Below the pieces are notes generated by a model. That model was not told the origin of the DNA, did no database searches, and worked only from the letters and a program-made list of their open reading frames with translations. Source: an uncultured Microbacterium sp. (GTDB lineage: Bacteria; Actinomycetota; Actinomycetes; Actinomycetales; Microbacteriaceae). Taken from it: DNA of 14,251 bases. A program made the position numbers and the translations under genes. Positions 6,409 through 13,752 of the stretch are shown piece by piece. Position 1 is the stretch's first letter. Each line of letters starts with the position of its first letter. The stretch lies in assembly GCA_937988695.1 (NCBI GenBank), contig CALKHM010000029.1:1-14251 (forward strand), read 5' to 3'.

Positions 6409-7281
6409 TTGGTACCCGCCATCGAAAACGTGAACACGGATCCCCGCGAGAATTCGGCCATATCGTCGCCGACCGGCCAGGCGACGAGGACGACGGGATC
6501 GCCCGTGAAACTTGAGATCAAAGATGTCAGCAAGGACTTCGTGACCGCACGGGGAACCACTCATGCGCTCTCGAACATCAACCTCAGCATCTTCGAGCAG
6601 GAGTTCATCTCCCTGATCGGCCGGTCCGGCTGCGGCAAGACCACCATGCTGCGGATCATCGCCGGGCTGATACCACCGACATCCGGCGAGGTCAGGATCG
6701 GAGGGGAGTCGCTGTGGTCCGGGGCCACCGTCGACTCCTCGGTGATCACGCAGCTGGGTGTCGTCTTCCAGGACGCCAACCTGTTCCCCTGGTACAACAT
6801 CGTGGACAACGTGTCGCTTCCGCTGCGGCTGCGGGGGGTCGGGAAGACGGACCGGCACCGTCGCGCACGCGAGCTGATGGAACTGGTCGGACTCGGGGGC
6901 TTCGAGAAGTCGTACCCGCGAGAGCTGTCCGGCGGGATGCGGCAGCGGGCGGCGATCGCCCGAGCGCTGAGCTACGACCCCGAGCTGCTGCTCATGGACG
7001 AGCCGTTCGGCGCTCTGGACGCGCTGACCCGGGAGCGCATGAACATCGAGCTCCAGCGGATCGCCTCGGCGATCAAGGCGACCGTCGTGTTCGTCACACA
7101 CGACATCGCCGAGGCGGTCTTCCTGGGAAATCGTGTGGTGCACCTGACGCCCCGGCCAGGCCGCATCCAGAACGTCACGACGGTCGACATCCCCCGCCCG
7201 CGGGCGATCGAGGCACAGTCGGACCCGCAGTTCGTGCAGATCGTCCGAGACCTGCGGATCGCATTGGATGACGAGGAGTGA
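6409..7281 (+). CDS. ABC transporter ATP-binding protein (SsuB/TauB/NrtD-like)
   Basis: This cytoplasmic ATPase drives the importer together with the permease that follows. In the numbering from 6409 the product has Walker A GRSGCGKTT (71-79), a Q-loop at VVFQDANLFPW (Q121), the ABC signature LSGGMRQR (173-180), Walker B LLLMDEPFGALD (193-204) and the switch histidine H231 in VTHD. The start is uncertain. A TTG at 6409 directly abuts GAAGAGG (6402-6408), which is too close for normal initiation; GTG codons at 6430 and 6505 are alternatives. The GTG at 6505 gives the family-typical N-terminus MKLEIKDVSKDF. The 30 or so residues before it are Ser/Thr-rich and not part of the domain. The gene lies 40 bp after the binding-protein gene and its stop overlaps the ribosome binding region of the permease. 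Confidence 0.88.
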   Translation: MVPAIENVNTDPRENSAISSPTGQATRTTGSPVKLEIKDVSKDFVTARGTTHALSNINLSIFEQEFISLIGRSGCGKTTMLRIIAGLIPPTSGEVRIGGESLWSGATVDSSVITQLGVVFQDANLFPWYNIVDNVSLPLRLRGVGKTDRHRRARELMELVGLGGFEKSYPRELSGGMRQRAAIARALSYDPELLLMDEPFGALDALTRERMNIELQRIASAIKATVVFVTHDIAEAVFLGNRVVHLTPRPGRIQNVTTVDIPRPRAIEAQSDPQFVQIVRDLRIALDDEE

Positions 7282-7283
7282 CC

Positions 7284-8069
7284 ATGCTGCGAGGCGAAAG
7301 ACTGCAGAAGATCGCGAAGTGGGGGGCCACCCCCGCGATACTGATCGTCGTCTTCGCGGTGTGGGAGGCAGCCGTACGGGCCTTCCAGGTCAACCCGTTG
7401 ATCCTCCCGGCGCCGAGCGAGATCTTCGTGCGGCTCGTCCAGCTCCTGCAGGGGCCGACGATCTGGCAGGACGCCCAGACCACGACGACCGAAGCCGTCG
7501 TGGGGTTCCTGATCGCCGTCGTCGTGGGAGTGATCGCGGGTGTCATCCTCGGGAAGTCCCAGCTGCTGGAGATCAGTATGCGGCCGCTCGTGGTCGGCTC
7601 GCAGGTGGTCCCCAAGGTCGCGCTGATCCCGCTGTTCGTCATCTGGTTCGGATTCGGCATCAGCTCGAAGATCATCATCGCCGCGCTCATGGGGTTCTTC
7701 CCGATCATGCTCAACGTGCAGCTGGGCGTGCGATCGGTCGACCCCGGCCAGCGGGACGTCATGCGGAGCCTGAACGCATCCCGGTGGCAGACGTTCCGCC
7801 ACCTGGAACTGAAGAGCACCCTCCCGTACGTGTTCGCGGGGATGGAGGTCGGCATCGTCTTCTCGTTGATCGGCGCGATCGTCGGCGAGTATCTCGGCGG
7901 CAGTGTGGGGCTGGGCTACGAGCTCGTGCAGACCCTGAACAACCTGGATGCCTCCGGACTGTTCGCCGTGATCCTGCTGCTTTCCGCCTTGGGCCTCATC
8001 CTCTACTTCCTCGTCACCGTCGCGAAAAGGGTGTCGATCCCGTGGCATGAGTCGGCGACCGTTCAATGA
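7284..8069 (+). CDS. ABC transporter permease (SsuC/TauC/NrtB-like)
   Basis: This is the inner-membrane subunit of the importer, 261 residues, of the binding-protein-dependent transport family. Hydrophobic segments are visible at about 15-33 (GATPAILIVVFAVW), 70-92 (AVVGFLIAVVVGVIAGVIL), around LIPLFVIWFGFG, around IIIAALMGFFPIML, around FAGMEVGIVFSLIGAIVG, and near the C-terminus (LFAVILLLSALGLILYFLV). The EAA-like cytoplasmic loop that contacts the ATPase is at 158-181 (SLNASRWQTFRH...TLP). The ATG at 7284 is preferred because GAGGAG (7273-7278) is correctly spaced; a GTG at 7278 lies inside that ribosome binding site. It starts 2 bp after the ATPase stop, and its own stop overlaps the ligase start (ATGA). 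Confidence 0.9.
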   Translation: MLRGERLQKIAKWGATPAILIVVFAVWEAAVRAFQVNPLILPAPSEIFVRLVQLLQGPTIWQDAQTTTTEAVVGFLIAVVVGVIAGVILGKSQLLEISMRPLVVGSQVVPKVALIPLFVIWFGFGISSKIIIAALMGFFPIMLNVQLGVRSVDPGQRDVMRSLNASRWQTFRHLELKSTLPYVFAGMEVGIVFSLIGAIVGEYLGGSVGLGYELVQTLNNLDASGLFAVILLLSALGLILYFLVTVAKRVSIPWHESATVQ

Positions 8070-9703
8070 GTGGGCGGCCGGCGATGCTCGACGGCGGCTT
8101 CTCGGACATCTGGCAGGGCATCGCCCGCGCCGCGCCCGACCGCATCGCGATGGTGACCCCGTCGGGCCACCGGTGGACGTACGGCCGGTTCGCCCGTGAG
8201 GCGGGTGCGCTCGGCAGTCGGCTGAGCGGTCTGGGGCTGCGACCGGGTGACCGCGTGGGCATCGTGCTGTACAACCGGCCCGAGTTCCTGATCACCCTGT
8301 TCGCGTGCCTCGCGCACGGCTTCACGCCGGTGCCGATGAACTTCCGGTATCGCAGCATCGAGCTGGCCGGGCTTCTGATGGACTCGGAGCCGCGCGCGAT
8401 CGTCTACGCGGGCTCGTACCGGGCGCTCGTCGCCGACGCCGTCGCGATCGCGCACGAGGCCGTGGCGTTCATCGAGGTGTCCGACGAGGGCACGGCGACG
8501 TCCGAGGCGATCCCGTGGGACGAGGTGATCGCCGGCGACGGGGTGCTGCCCGAGCGCGCCCCCGCGGACGGCGAGATGTGGATCTACACCGGCGGCACGA
8601 CCGGACAGCCCAAGGCGGTGCGGTGGCCTGCGATCGAGATGCTCCGGTCGAAGCTGTTCAGCATCTACGACATGAACGGGCTCGAGCAGCCGGCATCCCT
8701 GGACGCTGCCGTCGCCACCGCCTTGCACTACGGCCGCGCTCAGCTGGTGAACCTGCCGCTGGCGCCATTCATGCACGGCACCGCCCTGTCGCTGGCGATC
8801 TCCGCGCTCGCGCTCGGCGGCACGGTGGTCGTCACGTCGTCCGCGCGGTTCCACCCCGACGCCGCCGTACGGCTGGCGCTGCGCGAAGGCGCGACGCAGA
8901 TCGTCGTCGCCGGAGACGCCGTCGCCATCCCCCTTGCCGACGCCGCCGAGCGCATGAACGTGACGTTGCCGCTCGTGTCCTCGGTGGTCAGCTCGGGCAT
9001 GCGCTTCAGCGCGTCGACGAAGCATCGGCTGCACCTGCTCGGCGACCTGGCGATCACCGACATCATCGCGTCGTCGGAAGGGGGCGGATTCGCCGTCACC
9101 GTCACCAAGGGCGTGGGCGACCTGCCCGGGCGCGCCCGGCTGTACCCCGACGCCGTCGTGATCGACGAGAACGGCCGGCGCGTCGACGACACGGTGGGGG
9201 CGCGCGGCATGCTCGCCCGCCCAGGCGCGATCCCGATCGGCTACTTCCGCGACGAGGAGAGGACGGCCGCGGCGTTCCCGGTGATCGACGGGGTGCGCTA
9301 CGTCATGCCCGGCGACTGGGTCATCGTCGAAGACGACCGGCACGTCGAGATGCTCGGCCGGGGCAGCGCCGTGATCAACTCGGGCGGCGAGAAGATCTAC
9401 CCCGACGAGGTCGAGGACGTGCTGCTGTCGCATCCCGCCGTGCGCGACGCGGTCGTGGTGGGCGTGCCCGACGAGCGGTTCGGCGAGATCGTGGCCGCCG
9501 CCATCGTGCTCGGCGAGTCGGGCACCGCCACGCAGGCCGAGCTCGCCGGCTACGTCGGTGAGCGGCTCGCCCCCTACAAGAAGCCACGCGCGATCGTGTT
9601 CCGCTCGCGCATCGCACGCGGCGTGACCGGGAAGATCGACCTCGCGCTGCTGCGCGCCGAGATGGTGCAGGAACTGCACGAGCGAGCCGACGCGCCGTCG
9701 TGA
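8066..9703 (+). CDS. AMP-binding acyl-CoA ligase/synthetase (FadD-like, ANL superfamily)
   Basis: The enzyme activates a carboxylic acid with ATP to an acyl-adenylate and then to the CoA thioester. The 545-residue product has the P-loop YTGGTTGQPK (174-183) and the hinge region GRGSAVINSGGEKIYPDEVE (about 432-451). The C-terminal catalytic lysine K523 lies in GVTGKIDL. The early segment (GDRVGIVLYNRPEFLITLFACLAHG) is typical of FadD-like ligases; the acyl specificity cannot be read. Its start codon overlaps the permease stop (ATGA at 8066-8069), so import and activation are translationally coupled. This suggests that the imported molecule, or a close product of it, is the acid being activated. 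The stop is 9 bp before operator site 3. Confidence 0.88.
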   Translation: MSGRPAMLDGGFSDIWQGIARAAPDRIAMVTPSGHRWTYGRFAREAGALGSRLSGLGLRPGDRVGIVLYNRPEFLITLFACLAHGFTPVPMNFRYRSIELAGLLMDSEPRAIVYAGSYRALVADAVAIAHEAVAFIEVSDEGTATSEAIPWDEVIAGDGVLPERAPADGEMWIYTGGTTGQPKAVRWPAIEMLRSKLFSIYDMNGLEQPASLDAAVATALHYGRAQLVNLPLAPFMHGTALSLAISALALGGTVVVTSSARFHPDAAVRLALREGATQIVVAGDAVAIPLADAAERMNVTLPLVSSVVSSGMRFSASTKHRLHLLGDLAITDIIASSEGGGFAVTVTKGVGDLPGRARLYPDAVVIDENGRRVDDTVGARGMLARPGAIPIGYFRDEERTAAAFPVIDGVRYVMPGDWVIVEDDRHVEMLGRGSAVINSGGEKIYPDEVEDVLLSHPAVRDAVVVGVPDERFGEIVAAAIVLGESGTATQAELAGYVGERLAPYKKPRAIVFRSRIARGVTGKIDLALLRAEMVQELHERADAPS

Positions 9704-9712
9704 TGCCGCCGC

Positions 9713-9728
9713 TTTCCGCTGGATGAAA
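9713..9728 (-). promoter_or_regulatory. predicted IclR-type operator, site 3 (ThDP enzyme gene)
   Basis: On the minus strand this reads TTTCATCCAGCGGAAA, which matches sites 1 and 2 at 13 and 12 of 16 positions. It lies in the 94-bp gap after the ligase gene. The inverted orientation does not change the spacing to the -10-like TAACCT (29 nt), as expected for a near-symmetric site bound by a dimer. Confidence 0.6.
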
Positions 9729-9757
9729 ACACGCGGCACGTGATCGATGGGCGGATC

Positions 9758-9763
9758 TAACCT
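9758..9763 (+). promoter_or_regulatory. candidate -10 element of the ThDP enzyme/IclR unit
   Basis: TAACCT starts 29 nt after operator site 3 and 40 bp before the start codon at 9798. The -35 position (GGCACG, 9735-9740) is poor and resembles the GGACCG at the same place before the ABC operon. Confidence 0.38.
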
Positions 9764-9797
9764 TTCCGCACGCCGACAGAGTTGTGGAGGACATGCG

Positions 9798-11486
9798 ATG
9801 ACCGCGACGGCACCGGTTTCGGTAGCGATAGGCCGGACTCTGGCGGCATCGGGAGTGGCTCACGTCTTCGGGGTGGTCGGCAGCGGAAATTTCCACCTGA
9901 CGAATGCGATGGTCGACGCCGGGGTGCCGTTCACCGCGGCGCGGCACGAGATGGGCGCGACCGTGATGGCCGACGCGTTCACACGGACGTCGGGGCGCGT
10001 GGCCGCCGTCTCGCTGCACCAGGGATGCGGCCTGAGCAACGCCCTGACCGGTATTGCCGAAGCGGCCAAATGCCACACTCCGCTTCTCGTGGTCACCGGC
10101 GACACGGCGCAGGGCGACCTGAACTCCAACTTTCACATCGATCAGGACGCCGCGGTGGCGGCCGTAGGCGCGACGCCGGCGCGCGTGTACTCGCCGCAGA
10201 CGGCGATCACCGACACCGTCACGGCGCTGACGCGGGCAGTGGTAGAGCGCGAGACCGTCGTGCTGTCGGTGCCGGTGGACATCCAGGACCACCTCGTCGA
10301 CATCGGCGAGCCGGCCGTCGGCGTACCGCAACCGCTGCGTTCTGGCCCGTCGCCGCAGGCGCTCGCCGCCCTCGTCGAGGTGCTGGCCGACGCGCGGCGG
10401 CCGGTGATCGTCGCCGGGCGCGGCGCCTGGCATGCGAAGGACGAGCTGGTGCGGCTGGCCGACGCCGTCGGTGCGCTGCTGGTCACCTCGGCAGGGGCGC
10501 GTGGCCTGTTCGCCGACCAGGAGTGGGCGCTGGACATCATGGGCGGATTCTCGACCGAGGGCGCCGCCGAGCTCATCGCCGGCGCTGACGTCGTGGCCGG
10601 CTTCGGCGTGTCGTTCAACAAGTGGACGGCCCGTGACGGAGCCCTGCTGCGCACGTCGACGATCGTGCACGTCGACGATCGATCGAGCGCCATCGGCCGG
10701 CACCGCGACGTGGATCTCGCCGTCATCGGCGATGCGGCGGTGGTCGCGGCGAAGGCGGCCGACACGCTGAGAGAGCGAGGCACTGCTGCTCGCGGCTACC
10801 GCACCCCGGAGGTACGGCGGTGCGTGCAGGAGGTGCGGTACTGGCGTGATCAGCCGTTCGAGCCGCTGCACGACCCGGGATGCGTCGATCCCCGGGAGCT
10901 CACGAATCTGCTCGATGAGCTGCTGCCGATCGAGCGCGTCGTGATCCCCGACGGCGGCAATGTCAACTGCTACCCGGCTGCGCATCTGCGGGTGCCCGAC
11001 GAGCGCGGGTTCTGTCTCCCGCTCGCGTTCCAGGCGGTGGGGATGGGCCTTTCCGCCGGAATCGGCGCGGGCATCGCTCAGCAGGACCGGATGCCGGTGG
11101 TGGGCACGGGCGATGGCGCGTTCATGATGTCGCTGGCCGAGCTGGACACCGCCGTGCGCGCGCGACTGGGGATGGTCGTCATTGTTTACAACGACTCGGC
11201 TTACGGGGCAGAGGTGAACCTCTTCCACCCGTACACCGACGAGCTGGACATCGTGCGCTTCCCCGACACCGACATCGCCCGCATCGCGCGCGGCATCGGC
11301 GCCGAGGCGGTGACCGTGCGCGATGTCGACGATCTGGCGGCGGTACGCAGCTGGGTCGACGGCCCCCGGGACCGCCCGCTCGTCATCGACGCGAAGATCG
11401 CGACCTTCCCGTCGTGGCTGATGGCTCAGCGGTATGTGCTCACCGAGGACTCGTTGAGCGACGACCTCGTCAGCGGGATCGTGTGA
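9798..11486 (+). CDS. thiamine-diphosphate-dependent enzyme (acetolactate synthase/2-oxoacid decarboxylase superfamily)
   Basis: This is a 562-residue, full-length three-domain ThDP enzyme acting on 2-oxo acids (decarboxylation, or transfer of the resulting active aldehyde). The N-terminal Pyr domain has the catalytic glutamate E51 in ARHEMGA. The central domain shows PVIVAGRGAW. The C-terminal PP domain has the ThDP/metal motif GDG (438-440) followed by N465 in VIVYNDSAYG. The loop HQGCGLSN replaces the more usual GPGxxN. Nothing visible identifies it as IlvB, benzoylformate decarboxylase, sulfoacetaldehyde acetyltransferase or oxalyl-CoA decarboxylase, so the substrate is left open. The ATG at 9798 has TGGAGG at 9785-9790; an out-of-frame ATG at 9793 opens only a two-codon frame ending across the true start. 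The IclR gene follows 50 bp later with no separate operator. Confidence 0.85.
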   Translation: MTATAPVSVAIGRTLAASGVAHVFGVVGSGNFHLTNAMVDAGVPFTAARHEMGATVMADAFTRTSGRVAAVSLHQGCGLSNALTGIAEAAKCHTPLLVVTGDTAQGDLNSNFHIDQDAAVAAVGATPARVYSPQTAITDTVTALTRAVVERETVVLSVPVDIQDHLVDIGEPAVGVPQPLRSGPSPQALAALVEVLADARRPVIVAGRGAWHAKDELVRLADAVGALLVTSAGARGLFADQEWALDIMGGFSTEGAAELIAGADVVAGFGVSFNKWTARDGALLRTSTIVHVDDRSSAIGRHRDVDLAVIGDAAVVAAKAADTLRERGTAARGYRTPEVRRCVQEVRYWRDQPFEPLHDPGCVDPRELTNLLDELLPIERVVIPDGGNVNCYPAAHLRVPDERGFCLPLAFQAVGMGLSAGIGAGIAQQDRMPVVGTGDGAFMMSLAELDTAVRARLGMVVIVYNDSAYGAEVNLFHPYTDELDIVRFPDTDIARIARGIGAEAVTVRDVDDLAAVRSWVDGPRDRPLVIDAKIATFPSWLMAQRYVLTEDSLSDDLVSGIV

Positions 11487-11536
11487 GCCGAGCGCGCACG
11501 CGCGAAGAAGATCAGACCAAGGGAGCCCGGTACCAT

Positions 11537-12361
11537 ATGTTCATGAGCGAGGTCGCCGACGACCACGCAGTCGATTCGGCAAACGAACGCGGTCTCCCCA
11601 AGTCCACCGTGGATCGGACCCTCCTGATCCTCGGCACGTTCCAGAACCGCCAGCGTCGCCAGACGCTGTCCGAGATCAGCCGTTCGACGGGGCTGCCCAT
11701 CGCGACGTGCTACCGCATCGTGCAGCACCTGGCCGAATGGGGAGCGCTGGAGAGAGGCGAGGACGGACGGTACTACATCGGCCTGCGTCTGTGGGAGGTC
11801 GCGGCCCTGGCGCCGCAGCCGTCCCGACTGCAGCGGGTCGCGCGATCGTTCATGCAGGACCTGTTCGAGGCGACCGGCCATGCGACCCACCTCGCGATCC
11901 GTGACGGACTCGAGCTCGTCTCGGTCGAGCGGTTCCAAGGCGGCCGTCGGCCGGTCTCGCGGCCGATCGTCGGCGGACGCTACCCGATGCACGCCACCGC
12001 GATCGGGCACGTGCTGCTTGCGTACGCGCCCTACAAGGTACGCGAGCAAGTGCTGAACGCGCCGTTTGAACGCTTCACGAGCCGCACCCTGACCAATCGC
12101 GCCGACGTGGAAGCCGTGATAGAACGCGTGCGGCATCTCGGATACGCGATCTGCGATCGCCATGTCGACGAGTTCCACTGCAGCGTGGCGGCGCCGATCT
12201 ATGGACAGAGCGGAGCCGTGGTCGCGGCGCTGTCGCTGGCGTTCACCGACCGCGACGTCAACCCCCTCACGCAGGTGGACCTCGTGCGCGTCACGGCTCG
12301 GCGCATCTCGCTGCTGCTCAAATCCTCCGGGCGGCACAGCGACACGTTCCCGGCGGCCTGA
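11537..12361 (+). CDS. IclR-family transcriptional regulator
   Basis: This 274-residue DNA-binding regulator has an N-terminal winged helix-turn-helix (about 20-85; helices in TLSEISRSTGLPIATCYRIVQHL, 43-65) and the wing GEDGRYYIG. A C-terminal IclR effector-binding domain follows, with the typical MHATAIGHVLLA (151-162) and HCSVAAPIYGQSGAVVAALSLAF near 214-236. C206 and C215 flank the presumed ligand pocket. The ATG at 11537 is chosen for AAGGGAG at 11519-11525; ATG 11543 is a possible alternative. It lies 50 bp downstream of the ThDP gene, probably in the same transcript, and 104 bp before the AcnX gene. It is the only regulator in the window and the likely binder of the TTTC-N8-GAAA sites. 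Family members that control catabolic genes are often activators responding to a pathway intermediate. Confidence 0.92.
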   Translation: MFMSEVADDHAVDSANERGLPKSTVDRTLLILGTFQNRQRRQTLSEISRSTGLPIATCYRIVQHLAEWGALERGEDGRYYIGLRLWEVAALAPQPSRLQRVARSFMQDLFEATGHATHLAIRDGLELVSVERFQGGRRPVSRPIVGGRYPMHATAIGHVLLAYAPYKVREQVLNAPFERFTSRTLTNRADVEAVIERVRHLGYAICDRHVDEFHCSVAAPIYGQSGAVVAALSLAFTDRDVNPLTQVDLVRVTARRISLLLKSSGRHSDTFPAA

Positions 12362-12364
12362 CGC

Positions 12365-12380
12365 TTCCGGCCAGTGGAAG
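12365..12380 (+). promoter_or_regulatory. predicted IclR-type operator, site 4 (AcnX genes), weaker
   Basis: TTCCGGCCAGTGGAAG starts 3 bp after the IclR stop. It has a CTTCC/GGAAG dyad when base 12364 is included. It shares the CCAGnGGAA core with the minus-strand reading of site 3 but departs from the TTTCA consensus on the left. The -10-like CATGCT follows at the same 29-nt distance as at sites 2 and 3. Confidence 0.45.
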
Positions 12381-12409
12381 ATCGCCTGCGCAGGCCCGGA
12401 GCACGGTGA

Positions 12410-12415
12410 CATGCT
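12410..12415 (+). promoter_or_regulatory. candidate -10 element of the AcnX genes
   Basis: CATGCT starts 29 nt after operator site 4 and 56 bp before the AcnX start codon. It departs from TAnnnT at the first base, so it rests mainly on the conserved spacing. Confidence 0.25.
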
Positions 12416-12465
12416 CGGAGCAGGGCGCGTCGTTCCACGATCCGGCGTGCGGAGATGAGCGCAGG

Positions 12466-13752
12466 ATGTTTCTGACCGACGAAGAGAAGAGCATGCACGC
12501 CGGTGACGAAGGCGAGGCCGTCGCCGCAGCAATGGACCTGCTCATCCGCTACGGCGACGCGCTCGGGGCCGAGAGGCTCTGCGAGACCCGCAATGTCGCG
12601 GGCACGATGACGCAGCCCTCGCCGGCGAAGGCCAGGTTGTTCGCCGAGGGCGGGTGGGCAAAGTCGTACGCCGTGATCAACCTCGACTGCGACGACGACA
12701 TCGAGATCCCCCGCATGAAGGTGCCGACCTGTCAACTGCAGCACGGGTTCGGTGAAGAGGTCTCGGGGCTGTCCCCGTACCCGTCGCGGAACATCGAGCT
12801 GCAGAGCGATGCGGAGTCCTTCTTCAGCGATCGCGGTGTGAACGTGCTGGCCACCTGCACGCCGTACCAGGTGGGAAACCTCCCCGTTCGCGGTGAGCAC
12901 TGCGCGTGGATGGAGTCCTCGGCGGTCGTCTACTGCAATTCGCTGCTGGGTGCGCGCACGAACTGCGAGGGCGCGGCATCCACCGGCGCCGCCAGCCTCA
13001 CCGGGAAGATCCCGTACTGGGGCAACCACGTTCCGGAGAACCGGTACGCGACGCGTCTCGTGCAGGCTGATGTCCGTATCGATTCCATGCAGGAGTGGGG
13101 CATGTTCGGCTACTTCGTCGGCGAGGCCGTGCAGGAGGAGCGTCCCGCGGTCACCGGCCGTCTCGGACAGCCGATCCTCGATGAGCTGAAGCACTTCGGG
13201 GCGGCCACCGCCACCTCCGGCGGCGTCGAGATCTACCACATCCCCGGCATCACCCCCGAGGCGCCCACACTCGAGGCCGCGTTCGGCGGTCACCGCATCC
13301 CCGAGGCGATCGAGTACGGGCCGGCCGAGCGCCGGGCGGTGTACGAGGCGCTCAACTCGCAGGGCACATCCGAGGACGTGGACTTCATCCTGCTCGGCTG
13401 CCCGCACGCCTCGCTCACACAACTCGCCGATATCGCGCGTCTGCTGGAGGGCAGAAGGCTGCACGACGGCACGGAGCTGTGGGTCATGACGCCGCGCGCG
13501 CTGCGCTCGGTCGCCGACCGCAACGGCTATACGGCGGTGATCGAAGCCGCCGGAGGCCACGTCCTCACGGACTCGTGCCCGGCGATGTCGCGCACGGCCC
13601 CGGCCGGTGCGCGGGTGTTCGCCACCGACTCGGCCAAGCAGGCGCACTACCTGCCCGCCATCCTCGGAATCGAGGCGTGGTTCGGCACGCTCGACGAATG
13701 CATCCAGGCGGCGCTGACGGGCCGCTGGCGCGCAGAGCTGGCCGCGGCATGA
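12466..13752 (+). CDS. aconitase X catalytic (large) subunit, AcnX type II
   Basis: AcnX (PF04412, formerly DUF521) enzymes are Fe-S dehydratases distantly related to aconitase. Known members act on cis- or trans-3-hydroxyproline or on mevalonate-5-phosphate. The 428-residue product begins MFLTDEEKSMHAGDEGEAV, a typical N-terminus. It carries TCTPYQVGNLP with C131, the stretch AWMESSAVVYCNSLLGARTN, LGCPHAS with C312, and TDSCP with C371; these three cysteines are the likely cluster ligands. The ATG at 12466 is preferred over an in-frame GTG at 12406 because it gives the conserved N-terminus. GGAG at 12451-12454 is a slightly distant ribosome binding site. Its stop overlaps the small-subunit start (ATGA). 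As separate subunits the pair resembles bacterial type IIb enzymes, but no hydroxyproline genes are nearby, so the substrate is open. Confidence 0.88.
   Translation: MFLTDEEKSMHAGDEGEAVAAAMDLLIRYGDALGAERLCETRNVAGTMTQPSPAKARLFAEGGWAKSYAVINLDCDDDIEIPRMKVPTCQLQHGFGEEVSGLSPYPSRNIELQSDAESFFSDRGVNVLATCTPYQVGNLPVRGEHCAWMESSAVVYCNSLLGARTNCEGAASTGAASLTGKIPYWGNHVPENRYATRLVQADVRIDSMQEWGMFGYFVGEAVQEERPAVTGRLGQPILDELKHFGAATATSGGVEIYHIPGITPEAPTLEAAFGGHRIPEAIEYGPAERRAVYEALNSQGTSEDVDFILLGCPHASLTQLADIARLLEGRRLHDGTELWVMTPRALRSVADRNGYTAVIEAAGGHVLTDSCPAMSRTAPAGARVFATDSAKQAHYLPAILGIEAWFGTLDECIQAALTGRWRAELAAA

Noticed and set aside
8063..9739. Long open frame (558 codons) on the minus strand opposite the acyl-CoA ligase.
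   Set aside because: It has the low-complexity Arg/His/Asp/Val-rich composition of a high-G+C antisense shadow. The plus-strand frame has complete ANL motifs.
9793..9801. Two-codon frame ATGCGATGA overlapping the ThDP enzyme start, as a possible regulatory mini-ORF.
   Set aside because: The ribosome binding site is 2 nt from that ATG and 7 nt from the ATG at 9798; most likely incidental.
9375..11228. Long open frame (617 codons) on the minus strand opposite the ligase end and the ThDP gene.
   Set aside because: Shadow of two well-supported genes; no recognisable domain, and it spans an intergenic operator.
12199..13647. Open frame (482 codons) on the minus strand opposite the IclR and AcnX genes.
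   Set aside because: Antisense shadow with no domain; it crosses the boundary of two convincing genes.
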